Shown one piece after another: positions 16,092 to 24,941 of a DNA stretch of 64,000 bases. The position numbers and the translations under genes are program-made. This stretch comes from Dactylosporangium aurantiacum (GTDB lineage Bacteria > Actinomycetota > Actinomycetes > Mycobacteriales > Micromonosporaceae), in the NCBI RefSeq assembly GCF_000716715.1, contig NZ_JNYJ01000045.1:7293-71292 (forward strand), given 5' to 3'. Positions within the stretch are counted from its first letter, which is position 1. The number at the start of each line of letters is the position of its first letter. The notes below the pieces were generated by a model. The model worked only from the letters and a program-made list of their open reading frames with translations. It made no database searches and was not told the origin of the DNA.

Positions 16092-16607
16092 ATGACGTGG
16101 ATCGCGCCGGCGGCGCCACCGTTCGGAGGTTCGCTGGTCGCCGACGAGCGGACCCTGCTGGCCGGGTTCCTCGACTGGCAGCGGGCCGTGCTCGTCGGCA
16201 AGTGCACCGGCCTGACCGGCGAGCAGCTCGCCCTGCGGGCCTGTCCCCCGTCGACGCTGTCGCTGCTGGGTCTGCTGCGGCACGTCACCGACGTGGAGCG
16301 GGAGTGGTTCCACCACCGCTTCCGCGGCACGGCGGTGCCGTGGCTGTACCGGCGGGACGACGCGAAGGACGCCGCCTTCGACGAGGCCGACCCGGCCACC
16401 GCGGAGGCCGACCATGCCGCGCTGCTGGCGCAGTGGCAGTCCTCACGGCTCGTGGTCGCCGCCGCGCAGCTGGACGACGCGTTCGACGACCCCCAGCGGG
16501 GGCCGATGTCGCTGCGGGCCGTCCACCTGCACCTCATCCAGGAGTACGCCCGGCACAACGGCCACGCCGACCTGCTTCGGCAGGCCATCGACGGGCAGAC
16601 CGGCTGA
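16092..16607 (+). CDS. DinB/DUF664-type four-helix protein
   Basis: 171 residues with the DinB-like order: LLAGFLDWQRAVLVGKCTGL, SLLGLLRHVTDVEREWFHHR (first metal His), VHLHLIQEYARHNGHADLLR (paired His of the metal site). These small metal-binding helical-bundle proteins include thiol-dependent (bacillithiol/mycothiol) transferases; a mycothiol-dependent role is plausible in an actinobacterium but unproven. Its last 165 nt lie antisense to the C-terminal extension of the convergent acyltransferase frame. Confidence 0.8.
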   Translation: MTWIAPAAPPFGGSLVADERTLLAGFLDWQRAVLVGKCTGLTGEQLALRACPPSTLSLLGLLRHVTDVEREWFHHRFRGTAVPWLYRRDDAKDAAFDEADPATAEADHAALLAQWQSSRLVVAAAQLDDAFDDPQRGPMSLRAVHLHLIQEYARHNGHADLLRQAIDGQTG

Positions 16608-17702
16608 GCCGGGCAGACCGGCCGAGCCCGGCGGGTCACCGGCGGGCCGGCGGCGCAGCGCCCGCAGGGCGGGCAGCTCGACGAGGTGGTAGACGGCCAT
16701 CGCCGCCAGCAGGCTGATCGAGAACACCGAGACCGTGGTCAGCGCGGCGACCAGCGGGTCGGCGTGGTGCGGCAGCAGCCCGAGCCGTTCGTAGCTCAGG
16801 TACGTCAGGTAGTGCACGAGGTAGAAGGCGAAGGATACCTCGCCGAGGTAGCGCAGCAGCGGCCGGGTCCACACGGTCGGCACGCCGTCCAGGTCGGCCC
16901 GGGCGGCCGCGGCGACGACGAACGCGACCGGCACGAGGGTCAGGGCGTGCTGGTTGAGCGGGTAGGGCACCGTGAGCGCGGCGGCGGCGCCGGTGCCGAC
17001 GAGGACGAACGACCAGCGCAGGCCGGGGCCGCGCCACGCGCCGGCGCGCACGAGCAGCGCGAGCACGACACCGAGAGTGAACTCGGCCATGCGGACCGGC
17101 GGGAACATGTACCCGAGCCACAGCGCCAGCGGCCGCCCGGCCAGGGTGAGCAGGACCCCGGTCGCCAGGACGGAACCGGTCAGGGCGGCGGCGACGGCCC
17201 ACAGGCCGCCGGGGCGCAGCCGGTGCAGCGCCCGCAGCAGCAGCGGGAAGCACAGGTAGAAGAACGCCTCGCAGGACAGCGACCAGCTGACCGGGTTGAG
17301 GGCGCCGAACACCGTCGCGTGCGGGAACCAGGTCTGGGTGAGGGTGAGGTGCGCCGCGAGCTGGACCGGGCCGGCGCCGCCCACGACGAGCAGGGCGGCG
17401 AGCGTGGTGACCAGCGTCGCCGGGTAGATCTTGCTGAACCGCCGCCACCAGAAGGCCCGGGCCGGCCCGGGACGGGCGGGGTCCCGCGTCGACCAGGTCA
17501 GCACGAAGCCGGACAGCACGAAGAAGAACGACACCCCGATCGCGCCGCCGTTGACCAGCAGGCCCCACACCACGGCCCGGACCGGTCGCGGCGCGACCAG
17601 ATCCGGGTCGTAGAACAGCTCCAGGGTGTGCTGGCCGAACACGATGAGCGCCGCCGCCCAGCGCAGGCCGGTGAGGGCCGGCAGCCGGCTGTCACGGTTC
17701 AC
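16443..17702 (-). CDS. acyltransferase 3-family integral membrane protein
   Basis: 419 residues. The family start RLPALTGLRWAAALIVFGQH carries the conserved (R/G)LR...H motif. About ten membrane helices follow, with GVSFFFVLSGFVL, WWRRFSKIYPA and NPVSWSLSCEAFFYLCFPLL, as in OafA/YrhL-type enzymes. These O-acylate cell-surface glycans, antibiotics or lipids; the acceptor is unknown. The last recognisable helix ends near 16660 (YHLVELPALRALRRRP). The remaining 60-odd residues, PGSAGLPGSAGLP and onward, are read antisense to the DinB-like gene, so a true stop may have been lost or the protein carries a spurious tail. Confidence 0.82.
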   Translation of the reverse strand: MNRDSRLPALTGLRWAAALIVFGQHTLELFYDPDLVAPRPVRAVVWGLLVNGGAIGVSFFFVLSGFVLTWSTRDPARPGPARAFWWRRFSKIYPATLVTTLAALLVVGGAGPVQLAAHLTLTQTWFPHATVFGALNPVSWSLSCEAFFYLCFPLLLRALHRLRPGGLWAVAAALTGSVLATGVLLTLAGRPLALWLGYMFPPVRMAEFTLGVVLALLVRAGAWRGPGLRWSFVLVGTGAAAALTVPYPLNQHALTLVPVAFVVAAAARADLDGVPTVWTRPLLRYLGEVSFAFYLVHYLTYLSYERLGLLPHHADPLVAALTTVSVFSISLLAAMAVYHLVELPALRALRRRPAGDPPGSAGLPGSAGLPVDGLPKQVGVAVVPGVLLDEVQVDGPQRHRPPLGVVERVVQLRGGDHEP

Positions 17703-17796
17703 GTCTGATGTCTAGCCAGTCTTCCGGTGCGGCGCATGGCTCCCCGGGAAGAATTCACCCCGATGTGACCAGTGGTGACGTTGGGAATCCGGGTGG

Positions 17797-18252
17797 TTAC
17801 CGGTTGTCGCGACGCTCACCACCGCGGGCGTCGCGCATCCCCAGCAGGCGCATCGTCAGCAGGCCCAACGCGATGACGACCAGACTGATGACGATGTTGT
17901 TGGCGATGGCGCCACCGCTCGGGCGCGCACCCTCGATCACCCATGGCGCGACGAACGTCCACACGCCGATCACCACCGGCACCCAGGTCAGGCCGTGCGT
18001 GCGGCCGTAGGCGACGGTGAACCCGGCGGCGAGCGCGACGACGACCGCCCCGCAGATGAAGTTGTTGACCGCGAGGTCGCTCTCGATGCCTGCGAACCCG
18101 ATGATCCACGGTGACAGCGCGAGGTAGAGCCCGGCGAGCATCAGCCCGCCGTCGGTGACGTGCGCGGTCGGCGTCTCCGCCGCGCGGTCGTAGCGGGCTC
18201 GCAGCTCGAGGATGTCCGGGTGCTGGTCGAGGTCCGCGATCGGACGGGTCAT
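17797..18252 (-). CDS. SPW-repeat membrane protein
   Basis: 151 residues, four membrane helices in two homologous halves, each with the family signature: LALSPWIIGFAG in the first and WTFVAPWVIEGA in the second. The N-terminus is soluble (MTRPIADLDQHPDILELRAR). ATG 18252 is preceded by AAAGGGG at 7 nt. The function of SPW proteins is unknown. It diverges from the cellulase gene across a 350-nt region. Confidence 0.85.
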   Translation of the reverse strand: MTRPIADLDQHPDILELRARYDRAAETPTAHVTDGGLMLAGLYLALSPWIIGFAGIESDLAVNNFICGAVVVALAAGFTVAYGRTHGLTWVPVVIGVWTFVAPWVIEGARPSGGAIANNIVISLVVIALGLLTMRLLGMRDARGGERRDNR

Positions 18253-18602
18253 GACGATCCCCTTTCCCTTCGTCGGAGAAAGATCCTCTAACCCGTATGA
18301 CGGAGAACTAACACAAAACGGGTGGGCGCGGCGGCGGCGCTGCAGACGCCGTCCGCCGCACCCTTGGTTCGCGATGGGAGCCGCGAAAAGGGTGGGCATC
18401 ACCTCCAGGTGGATCGATAGCCGTCGCGACCATAGGTCAAATTCGGGCGCTTGTCCCGGGAGCGCTCCCATGCCAGAATCAGCGCCACCTCGCGTCTGGG
18501 AGCCGACGGGGCACACGCAGCGACTGGCTTGAGCACCAACGCCGTCGCGCTGTGGCGTGCCCTTTCCCCGCCCAGAAACTTTCACGAGGAGCACCCCACA
18601 CC
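18253..18602. other. 350-nt divergent regulatory region before the GH48 cellulase
   Basis: No coding sequence supported. It contains a near-perfect CebR box at 18457-18470 and two further TGGGAGC half-sites (18375-18381 and 18497-18503). A GAGGAG ribosome binding site lies at 18586-18591. The SPW gene promoter must also lie here. Confidence 0.55.
18457..18470. promoter_or_regulatory. CebR-type operator upstream of the cellulase gene
   Basis: CGGGAGCGCTCCCA differs at one base from TGGGAGCGCTCCCA, the known binding site of the LacI-family cello-oligosaccharide repressor CebR in Streptomyces; the 12-bp core GGGAGCGCTCCC is a perfect palindrome. It lies about 135 nt before the GH48 start. Cellobiose-induced derepression of the cellulase is therefore expected. 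No cebR gene lies in this window. Confidence 0.7.
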
Positions 18603-21530
18603 ATGACCACCCGGAAACACCGCTGGCTACGAACGGCGTCCGTCGGCCTGCTGGCCGCCGGCTCGCTGTTCGCCCTGCCGGCCGGGATCGCACACGCCGC
18701 CACCGGCTGTTCGGTCACCTATTCAGTCCGCAGCCAATGGTCGAACGGTTTCACCGGCGACCTGATCGTGAAGAACCTCGGCGACCCGCTGTCCAGCTGG
18801 AACGTCAGCTGGACGTTCGCCGGCAACCAGCGGCTGCAGCAGAGCTGGAACGGCGACTTCACCCAGTCCGGCAGCCAGGTCACGATCCGCAACGCGCCCT
18901 GGAACGGCAGCCTGCCGAGCAACGGGACCGTCAACCCGGGCTTCAACGCCAGCTACAGCGGCACGAACGTGGACCCGACGAGCTTCTCGCTCAACGGCGT
19001 CGCCTGCACCGGGCCGAACCAGTCGCCGTCGGTGGCCATCACCGCGCCGGCCGCCAACACCCGCTACACGGCGCCGGCGTCGATCCCGATCACCGCCACC
19101 GCCTCGGACCCCGACGCCGGTGACTCGATCGCCAAGGTCGAGTTCTACCACGACGGCCTGCTGCTGGGCACCGACACGACCTCCCCGTACAACTACACGT
19201 GGACGGGCGTGCCGAGCCAGACCGCCGCGTACCAGCTGCAGGCCAAGGCCTACGACAGCAAGGGCGCGGTGACCACGTCCACGGCGGTGCCGGTCTTCGT
19301 CGACCCGTTCGTCGGGCCGTCGATCGTGGCCACGCCGTCGCCGCTGACGGTGCCGGAGGGCGGCTCGACCGCGCTGTCGGTCAAGCTCAACCAGGCACCC
19401 ACGGCGAACGTGACGGTGGCGGTCGCCCGTACCGGCGACACCGACATCACGGCGAGCCCCGCCTCGCTGACGTTCACCGCCTCGAACTGGAACGTGGCGC
19501 AGGTCGTGACCGTCGCCGCCGCCCAGGACACGGACACCACCAACGGCGCCGCCACGATCAACCTGACCGCCAGCGGCTGGGCCTCGGCGGCGGTGCCGGC
19601 GAACGAGAGCGATGACGACGTCGCCGGCGGCGTCTACGTGCAGCGCTTCCTCGAGCAGTACCAGAAGCTGCACAGCAACGGGTACTTCTCCCCGGAGGGC
19701 GTGCCCTACCACTCGGTCGAGACGCTCGTCGTCGAGGCACCGGACTGGGGTCACGAGACGACGTCCGAGGCGTTCAGCTTCTGGCTGTGGCTGGAGGCGC
19801 AGTACGGCCGCGTGAAGCAGGACTGGGCCCCGTTCAACAAGGCCTGGGACACGATGGAGAAGTACATCATCCCGACCCACGCGAACCAGCCGACCGGTGG
19901 CTACAACGCCAACGACCCGGCCGACTACGCGCCCGAGGCCGGGCAGCCCAGCCTGTACCCGCAGCAGGGCGGCCACCTCGACTCGTCGGTGAAGGTGGGT
20001 GTCGACCCGCTGTACCAGGAGCTGACCTCCACCTACGGCAACACCGACGTCTACGGCATGCACTGGCTGCTGGACGTGGACAACACGTACGGCTTCAGCT
20101 CGTGCACCCCGCAGGCCGGCTCGACGGTGTCGTACATCAACACCTACCAGCGCGGCCCGCAGGAGTCGGTGTGGGAGACCGTCGCCCACCCGTCCTGTGA
20201 GGACTTCCGCTTCGGTGCCAAGGCCAACGGCGGCTTCCTGCCGCTGTTCATCGACGGCACCCCGGCCAAGCAGTGGCGCTACACCAACGCCCCCGACGCC
20301 GACGCGCGCGCCATCCAGGCCGCGTACTGGGCGAACCAGTGGGCGACCGCGCAGGGCAAGGCCGCCGACGTGGCGGCGGTCGTGGCGAAGGCCGCGAAGA
20401 TGGGTGACTACCTGCGCTACGCGATGTACGACAAGTACTTCAAGAAGCCGGGCTGCACCTCGACGGCCTGCGCGGCCGGCACCGGCAAGGACTCCGCGGC
20501 GTACCTGCTGAACTGGTACTACGCGTGGGGCGGCGACGCGGGCGGCCAGTGGTCGTGGCGCATCGGCTCCAGCCACAACCACCAGGGCTACCAGAACCCG
20601 CTCGCGGCCTACGTGCTGTCCAACGTCAGCGGCTTCGCGCCGCGCTCCCCCACGGCGAAGGGCGACTGGCAGACCAGCCTCGGCCGGCAGCTCGAGTTCT
20701 ACCAGTGGCTGCAGTCCGCCGAGGGCGCGTTCGCCGGTGGTGCGACGAACAGCTACAACGGCAACTACTCGGCGCCGCCGGCCGGCACGCCGACCTTCTA
20801 CGGCATGTTCTACGACGAGAAGCCGGTCTACCACGACCCGCCGTCCAACCAGTGGTTCGGCTTCCAGGCGTGGTCGGTGGAGCGGGTCGCGGAGTACTAC
20901 TACGCGACCGGTGACGCCAAGGCCAAGACCATGCTCGACAAGTGGGTCGCCTGGGCCATCGCGAACACGACGTTCACCGCGAACGGCGATTTCAAGATCC
21001 CGGACACCCTGCAGTGGACCGGCGCCCCGGCCACCTGGAACCCGGCCAGCCCGGCCGCCAACACCAACCTGCACGTCTCGGTCGTCAGCTCCGGCACCGA
21101 CGTCGGCATCGCCGCCGCCTACGCCCGCCTGCTGACGTACTACGGCGCGAAGGCCGACAACGCGGCGGCGAAGACCACGGCGAAGAAGCTGCTCGACGGC
21201 ATCTGGCTGCACACCGACAGCAAGGGCGTCGGCATCCCGGAGACCCGCAACGACTACAACCGCTTCGACGACATCTGGTCCTCGACCAACCAGCAGGGGC
21301 TGTACATCCCGGCCACGTTCAACGGCGTCATGCCCAACGGTGACGTGATCGCCGCCGGCAAGTCCTTCCTGGACACCCGTTCCTTCTACAAGAACGACCC
21401 GAACTGGCCGGCCGTGCAGGCCTACCTGAACGGGACCGGCCCCGCGCCGACGTTCACCTTCCACCGGTTCTGGGCGCAGTCCGACATCGCCATGGCGATG
21501 GCCGACTACGGCCTGCTGATCGGCGGTTGA
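18603..21530 (+). CDS. secreted GH48 cellulase with N-terminal CBM2 (exo-acting cellobiohydrolase)
   Basis: 975 residues. A Sec signal (about 1-33, ending AHAA) precedes a CBM2 cellulose-binding module (about 36-136, CSVTYSVRSQWSNGFTGDLI through GVAC). An Ig-like domain follows (about 143-235), then a second beta-domain with ATPSPLTVPEGGSTALSVKL, and the GH48 catalytic domain from about 345 to the end. The HETTSEA motif (384-390) includes the family's catalytic acid, and PPSNQWFGFQAWSVERVAEY is typical. GH48 enzymes processively release cellobiose from crystalline cellulose. ATG 18603 gives the complete signal peptide. The two domains between CBM and catalytic module are longer than the usual linker. 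Control by CebR is likely. Confidence 0.95.
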   Translation: MTTRKHRWLRTASVGLLAAGSLFALPAGIAHAATGCSVTYSVRSQWSNGFTGDLIVKNLGDPLSSWNVSWTFAGNQRLQQSWNGDFTQSGSQVTIRNAPWNGSLPSNGTVNPGFNASYSGTNVDPTSFSLNGVACTGPNQSPSVAITAPAANTRYTAPASIPITATASDPDAGDSIAKVEFYHDGLLLGTDTTSPYNYTWTGVPSQTAAYQLQAKAYDSKGAVTTSTAVPVFVDPFVGPSIVATPSPLTVPEGGSTALSVKLNQAPTANVTVAVARTGDTDITASPASLTFTASNWNVAQVVTVAAAQDTDTTNGAATINLTASGWASAAVPANESDDDVAGGVYVQRFLEQYQKLHSNGYFSPEGVPYHSVETLVVEAPDWGHETTSEAFSFWLWLEAQYGRVKQDWAPFNKAWDTMEKYIIPTHANQPTGGYNANDPADYAPEAGQPSLYPQQGGHLDSSVKVGVDPLYQELTSTYGNTDVYGMHWLLDVDNTYGFSSCTPQAGSTVSYINTYQRGPQESVWETVAHPSCEDFRFGAKANGGFLPLFIDGTPAKQWRYTNAPDADARAIQAAYWANQWATAQGKAADVAAVVAKAAKMGDYLRYAMYDKYFKKPGCTSTACAAGTGKDSAAYLLNWYYAWGGDAGGQWSWRIGSSHNHQGYQNPLAAYVLSNVSGFAPRSPTAKGDWQTSLGRQLEFYQWLQSAEGAFAGGATNSYNGNYSAPPAGTPTFYGMFYDEKPVYHDPPSNQWFGFQAWSVERVAEYYYATGDAKAKTMLDKWVAWAIANTTFTANGDFKIPDTLQWTGAPATWNPASPAANTNLHVSVVSSGTDVGIAAAYARLLTYYGAKADNAAAKTTAKKLLDGIWLHTDSKGVGIPETRNDYNRFDDIWSSTNQQGLYIPATFNGVMPNGDVIAAGKSFLDTRSFYKNDPNWPAVQAYLNGTGPAPTFTFHRFWAQSDIAMAMADYGLLIGG

Positions 21531-21545
21531 TCGAGTAAGTGAGTG

Positions 21546-21577
21546 GTAGCGGCCGCCGCCTGGGCGGCGGCCGCTAC
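21546..21577. terminator. terminator between the cellulase and SARP genes
   Basis: A 14-bp perfect stem (21546-21559 with 21564-21577) and 4-nt loop. The right arm covers the stop codon of the convergent SARP gene (21574-21576), so one hairpin serves both genes. Confidence 0.75.
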
Positions 21578-24500
21578 GCCAGCGTTTCGACCGCCGCCTC
21601 GGCGCGGGCCTCCGCGCCGGCGTAGTGCAGCTTCCGGGCGACCCGCACGGCCTCCTCGGCCTCGTCCACCGCACCGGTCGCCAGGGCGTGGACCCGGCGC
21701 AGGTCCGGCTCGGCGAACCCGGTCTGCCCCGGCAGGCCACCGTCGAGCGCCTTCGTGGCGATCGCCGCCGCCTCCTCGACCCGGCCCAGCGTGAGGCAGG
21801 CGTCGGCGTGCAGCGCCTCCAGCCGGCCGAACCGGCGCATCGCCTCGCCCAGGTGGGTGCGCCCCCGCACGATGCGGTCCAGCCCGCGCTCGTCGCCGGC
21901 GCGCACCTCGGCCCAGCCGAGCAGGATCGCCGACATCGCCTGGTACTCCAGGTGCCCGCCCCGCTCAGCGAACCGCAGCGTGGCCCGGGCCGCCGTCGCG
22001 GTCGCCGGCGCGTCGTACCGGTCGGCGGCCACCGACGCGGCGTAGTGGCTGACGTACATCTCCAGGAACGGCTCGCCGACCCGCGTCGCCCGCTCCCGCG
22101 CCGCCCGCAGGTGCCGGGCGGCCGTGTCGTGGTCGCCGAGCATGCCGCACACCATCGCCGCGGGCGCCTGTGCGCCGATCACCGGGTCCCAGTTCGCGAT
22201 CGGGAAGTCCGGCAGGTCACCGCCGGGCAGCGCGGCCAGCGCCGTGACGAAGCAGTCGCGGGCCTTGAGCAGGTCCAGCACCGCGAGCGCGGCCGCGCCC
22301 TCGTGCACCTCCGCGACGATCGACGCCCACGGGTCGGTGCTGCCGTGCTCGCTCGCCGAGCGGGCCATCGCGACCGCCCGCGCCACGTCACCCGACGCGG
22401 TGTGGAACGACGCGTACCCCCACAGCGCCGGCAGGATGTCCAGCACCGGCCGGCCACGCAGCCGGACCAGCAGCGGCTCCATCGCCGCGTACTGGGCGGC
22501 CACGAACGGCGCCAGGTAGCCGTCGGTCGCCTGGTGCATGTACGCCAGCCGGATCCGCAGGTCCAGCTCCGCGACGTCGCGCCGCTCGCCCGCCGGCGCG
22601 CGGTGCAGCACGCCGACCGCCTCCTCCAGCAGCGCCGAGGCCTGCTCGTGGGCGGTCTGCTCGTACGCCTCGCCGGCCGCCTCGACCAGCGCCGGCACCA
22701 CGTCGAACGGCGACAGCACCGGCAGCGCGGCCCGCAGGTGCGCGGCCAGCTCCGGCACCGTGGCCAGCCCGGTGTCCCGCAGCGCCTGCGCCGCCCTGGC
22801 GTGCAGCCTGGCCCGCCGCAGCGGCCCCTGGTCCAGGTACGCGGTCTGCCGCACCAGGTCGTGGGAGAACCGCAGCAGCCCCGGGTCGTCGGTCGCGGTC
22901 AGGATCCCGCTGACCACGGCGGTGTCGAGCGTGTCGAACAGCGCCAGCTCGTCGATCTGCACGACCTCGCGCAGCACCGGCACCGACACGTCGCGCCCCA
23001 GCACCGACGCGACGGCGATGACTGCGTTGACCTGGCCGGGCAGCTTCGCCAGCCGGCGGCGGACCACTTCCTGCACCCGCACCGGCACGTGCTCCGGCGC
23101 CAGGGTGTGCTCGGCGACCAGGACCCGCAGCAGCTCCACCACGAAGAACGGGTTGCCGCCGGTGCGGTCCAGCAGCATCGCCACCGTCTGCTCCGGCACG
23201 TCGTCGCCGGTCACCTCGCGGGCGAGGGCGGCGATCCCGTCCGCGCCGAGGCCCTGCAGCGGCAGCCGCACCGCCGACGGGTCGGCGAGCAGTTCGCCGA
23301 GCGCGCCCGCGAGGGGCGCGTCCGGGGCCAGCTCGGCCTCCCGGTACCCGACCGCGAGCAGCACCCTGCCGCGCCGCACCGCCTTGGCGAACATGGTGAG
23401 CAGCACCGTGGACGGCGCGTCCAGCCAGTGCGCGTCGTCGACGACGAGCACCAGCGGCCGCTGGGTGGCGAGCCGGGACAGCCCGTCGACGATGCCCTGG
23501 TAGAGCCGTGACCTGGCCAGCTCCGGGTCGGCGAGGCGCTCGGCGGCCGGCAGGGGCAGCGCCTCCGACAGCGTCGGGTCCAGCACGGCGGGCAGGTTGC
23601 CGTACGGCGCGAACGCGACCGCGAGGGCCTCCGCCGCGTCGGGGGTGCCGGCGATGGCCCGCAGGATCTGCGCCCAGGGCAGGAACACCGGCGGCGCCTC
23701 CCCGTCGACCCCGGTGCCGGTGCCGACGAGGGTGTTCCTGGCGGCGGCCCGCGCGGCGAGCTCGGTGAGCAGGGCCGACTTGCCGATGCCAGGGCTGCCG
23801 GAGACGAGCAGCAGCCGGCCGCGGCCGGTGCTGGTGGCCTGGAGGAGCTCATCGACGGTGCGCAGCTCACGGTCCCGGCCGACGAGGCCGCTGTCTTCGT
23901 GGTCCTGGGCGCCCCCGCCGCTGACCGCGCCGCCGGCCCCTCCGCTGACCGCGCCGCCGGCCCCTCCGCTGACCGCGCCGCCGGTGACCCCTCCGTTGAC
24001 TGCGCCGCCGACCGTTCCGCCGCCGGTTCCCCGCGCTGCCGCTCCTTCGCCGGACATTTCGGAAATGTCGGTGACGGCGGGGCGGATCGTCGCGCCCGGT
24101 GGCTGCCCACCCGCCGGTCCGTGACCCGGTCCCGGCCCGCCGGGGGCCGTCAGGTGCGGGGCCTGGCGCAGGATGTCCTGCTCCAGCTGCTGCAGCGCCG
24201 GGCCGGGCTCGATGCCCAGCTCGTCGACGAGTCCCGCGCGGGCCCGGCCGTACGCCGCCAGGGCCTCGGCCTGCCGTCCCGAGCGGTACAGGGCGAGCAT
24301 CAGCTGCCCCCACAGCCGCTCCCGGTACGGGGCCTCGGCGAGCGCGCTCTCGCTCAGGTACGCCACCTCGGCGGCCCGGCCCAGGCGCAGCAGGGCCTCG
24401 GACCGCTCCTCGACGGCGATGAGCCGCAGCTCCTGCAGGCGGCCCCGCTCGGCGCGGGCGAGGGCCGAGTCGCCCAGCTCGGGCAGCGGGTCGGCGCGCC

Positions 24501-24900
24501 ACAGCTGCAGCGCGTCGGTGAGCACCCGCAGCGCCTCGGCCGGGTCGGTGCCGGTGCGCGCCTGCTCGACCGCCGCGGCGAACCGGGCGGCGTCGACCGC
24601 GCCGGCCGGCACCATCAGCTGGTACCCGGGCGCGCGGCTGACGAGCACGGTCGAGCGGTCGCGGGCCGTGCGGCCGGGCTCCAGGGCGCGGCGGAGGCGG
24701 GAGACGTACGCCTGCAGGGAGGCGATCGCCCGCTCCGGCGGCTCGTCGGCCCACAGCTCGTCGATCAGCCGCTGCACCGACACGGTCCGGCCGGGCTGCA
24801 TCGTCAGCATCGCCAGCACGGCGCGCTGCTTCGGGGTGCCGGTGTCGACCGGGCCGCCCTCCCCGACGACTTCGAGCGGGCCCAGGATCCGAATCTGCAG
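21574..24900 (-). CDS. SARP/AfsR-type regulator: wHTH + BTAD + STAND-like ATPase + TPR
   Basis: About 1,108 residues. The OmpR-like winged helix (QIRILGPLEVVGEGG..., about 1-95) is followed by a bacterial transcriptional activation domain (about 100-245). A Gly/Ala/Val repeat linker follows, then an AAA/STAND-type ATPase (GLVGRDRELRTVDELL; Walker A GSPGIGKS near 367; Walker B LVLVVDDAHWLD), and a long TPR-like C-terminal half. Such proteins switch on secondary-metabolite or other gene sets. No in-frame ATG, GTG or TTG exists close to the conserved N-terminus; CTG at 24900 gives the expected M-Q-I-R-I-L-G and has GGGAG 10 nt upstream. No biosynthetic cluster is adjacent, so the target is unknown. 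Confidence 0.82.
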   Translation of the reverse strand: MQIRILGPLEVVGEGGPVDTGTPKQRAVLAMLTMQPGRTVSVQRLIDELWADEPPERAIASLQAYVSRLRRALEPGRTARDRSTVLVSRAPGYQLMVPAGAVDAARFAAAVEQARTGTDPAEALRVLTDALQLWRADPLPELGDSALARAERGRLQELRLIAVEERSEALLRLGRAAEVAYLSESALAEAPYRERLWGQLMLALYRSGRQAEALAAYGRARAGLVDELGIEPGPALQQLEQDILRQAPHLTAPGGPGPGHGPAGGQPPGATIRPAVTDISEMSGEGAAARGTGGGTVGGAVNGGVTGGAVSGGAGGAVSGGAGGAVSGGGAQDHEDSGLVGRDRELRTVDELLQATSTGRGRLLLVSGSPGIGKSALLTELAARAAARNTLVGTGTGVDGEAPPVFLPWAQILRAIAGTPDAAEALAVAFAPYGNLPAVLDPTLSEALPLPAAERLADPELARSRLYQGIVDGLSRLATQRPLVLVVDDAHWLDAPSTVLLTMFAKAVRRGRVLLAVGYREAELAPDAPLAGALGELLADPSAVRLPLQGLGADGIAALAREVTGDDVPEQTVAMLLDRTGGNPFFVVELLRVLVAEHTLAPEHVPVRVQEVVRRRLAKLPGQVNAVIAVASVLGRDVSVPVLREVVQIDELALFDTLDTAVVSGILTATDDPGLLRFSHDLVRQTAYLDQGPLRRARLHARAAQALRDTGLATVPELAAHLRAALPVLSPFDVVPALVEAAGEAYEQTAHEQASALLEEAVGVLHRAPAGERRDVAELDLRIRLAYMHQATDGYLAPFVAAQYAAMEPLLVRLRGRPVLDILPALWGYASFHTASGDVARAVAMARSASEHGSTDPWASIVAEVHEGAAALAVLDLLKARDCFVTALAALPGGDLPDFPIANWDPVIGAQAPAAMVCGMLGDHDTAARHLRAARERATRVGEPFLEMYVSHYAASVAADRYDAPATATAARATLRFAERGGHLEYQAMSAILLGWAEVRAGDERGLDRIVRGRTHLGEAMRRFGRLEALHADACLTLGRVEEAAAIATKALDGGLPGQTGFAEPDLRRVHALATGAVDEAEEAVRVARKLHYAGAEARAEAAVETLA
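23921..24019. repeat. tandem repeat encoding the Gly-rich linker of the SARP protein
   Basis: Four successive units of about 24 bp (23921-23944, 23945-23968, 23969-23995, 23996-24019). The first two are identical, the third is 27 bp, the fourth is diverged. They encode GGAVS-type repeats between the BTAD and ATPase modules. Units are multiples of three, so copy changes alter linker length without a frameshift. Confidence 0.8.
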
Positions 24901-24941
24901 GATGCGAAACTCCCGGAACTCCCCTTCGGCCGCGGAGCGCG

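Noticed and set aside
18723..21740. 1,005-residue minus-strand open frame across the cellulase
   Set aside because: Antisense to a clear GH48 gene; low-complexity Val/Arg/Gly translation.
23921..24019. Possible CRISPR-like array
   Set aside because: Units are contiguous and coding, with no unique spacers.
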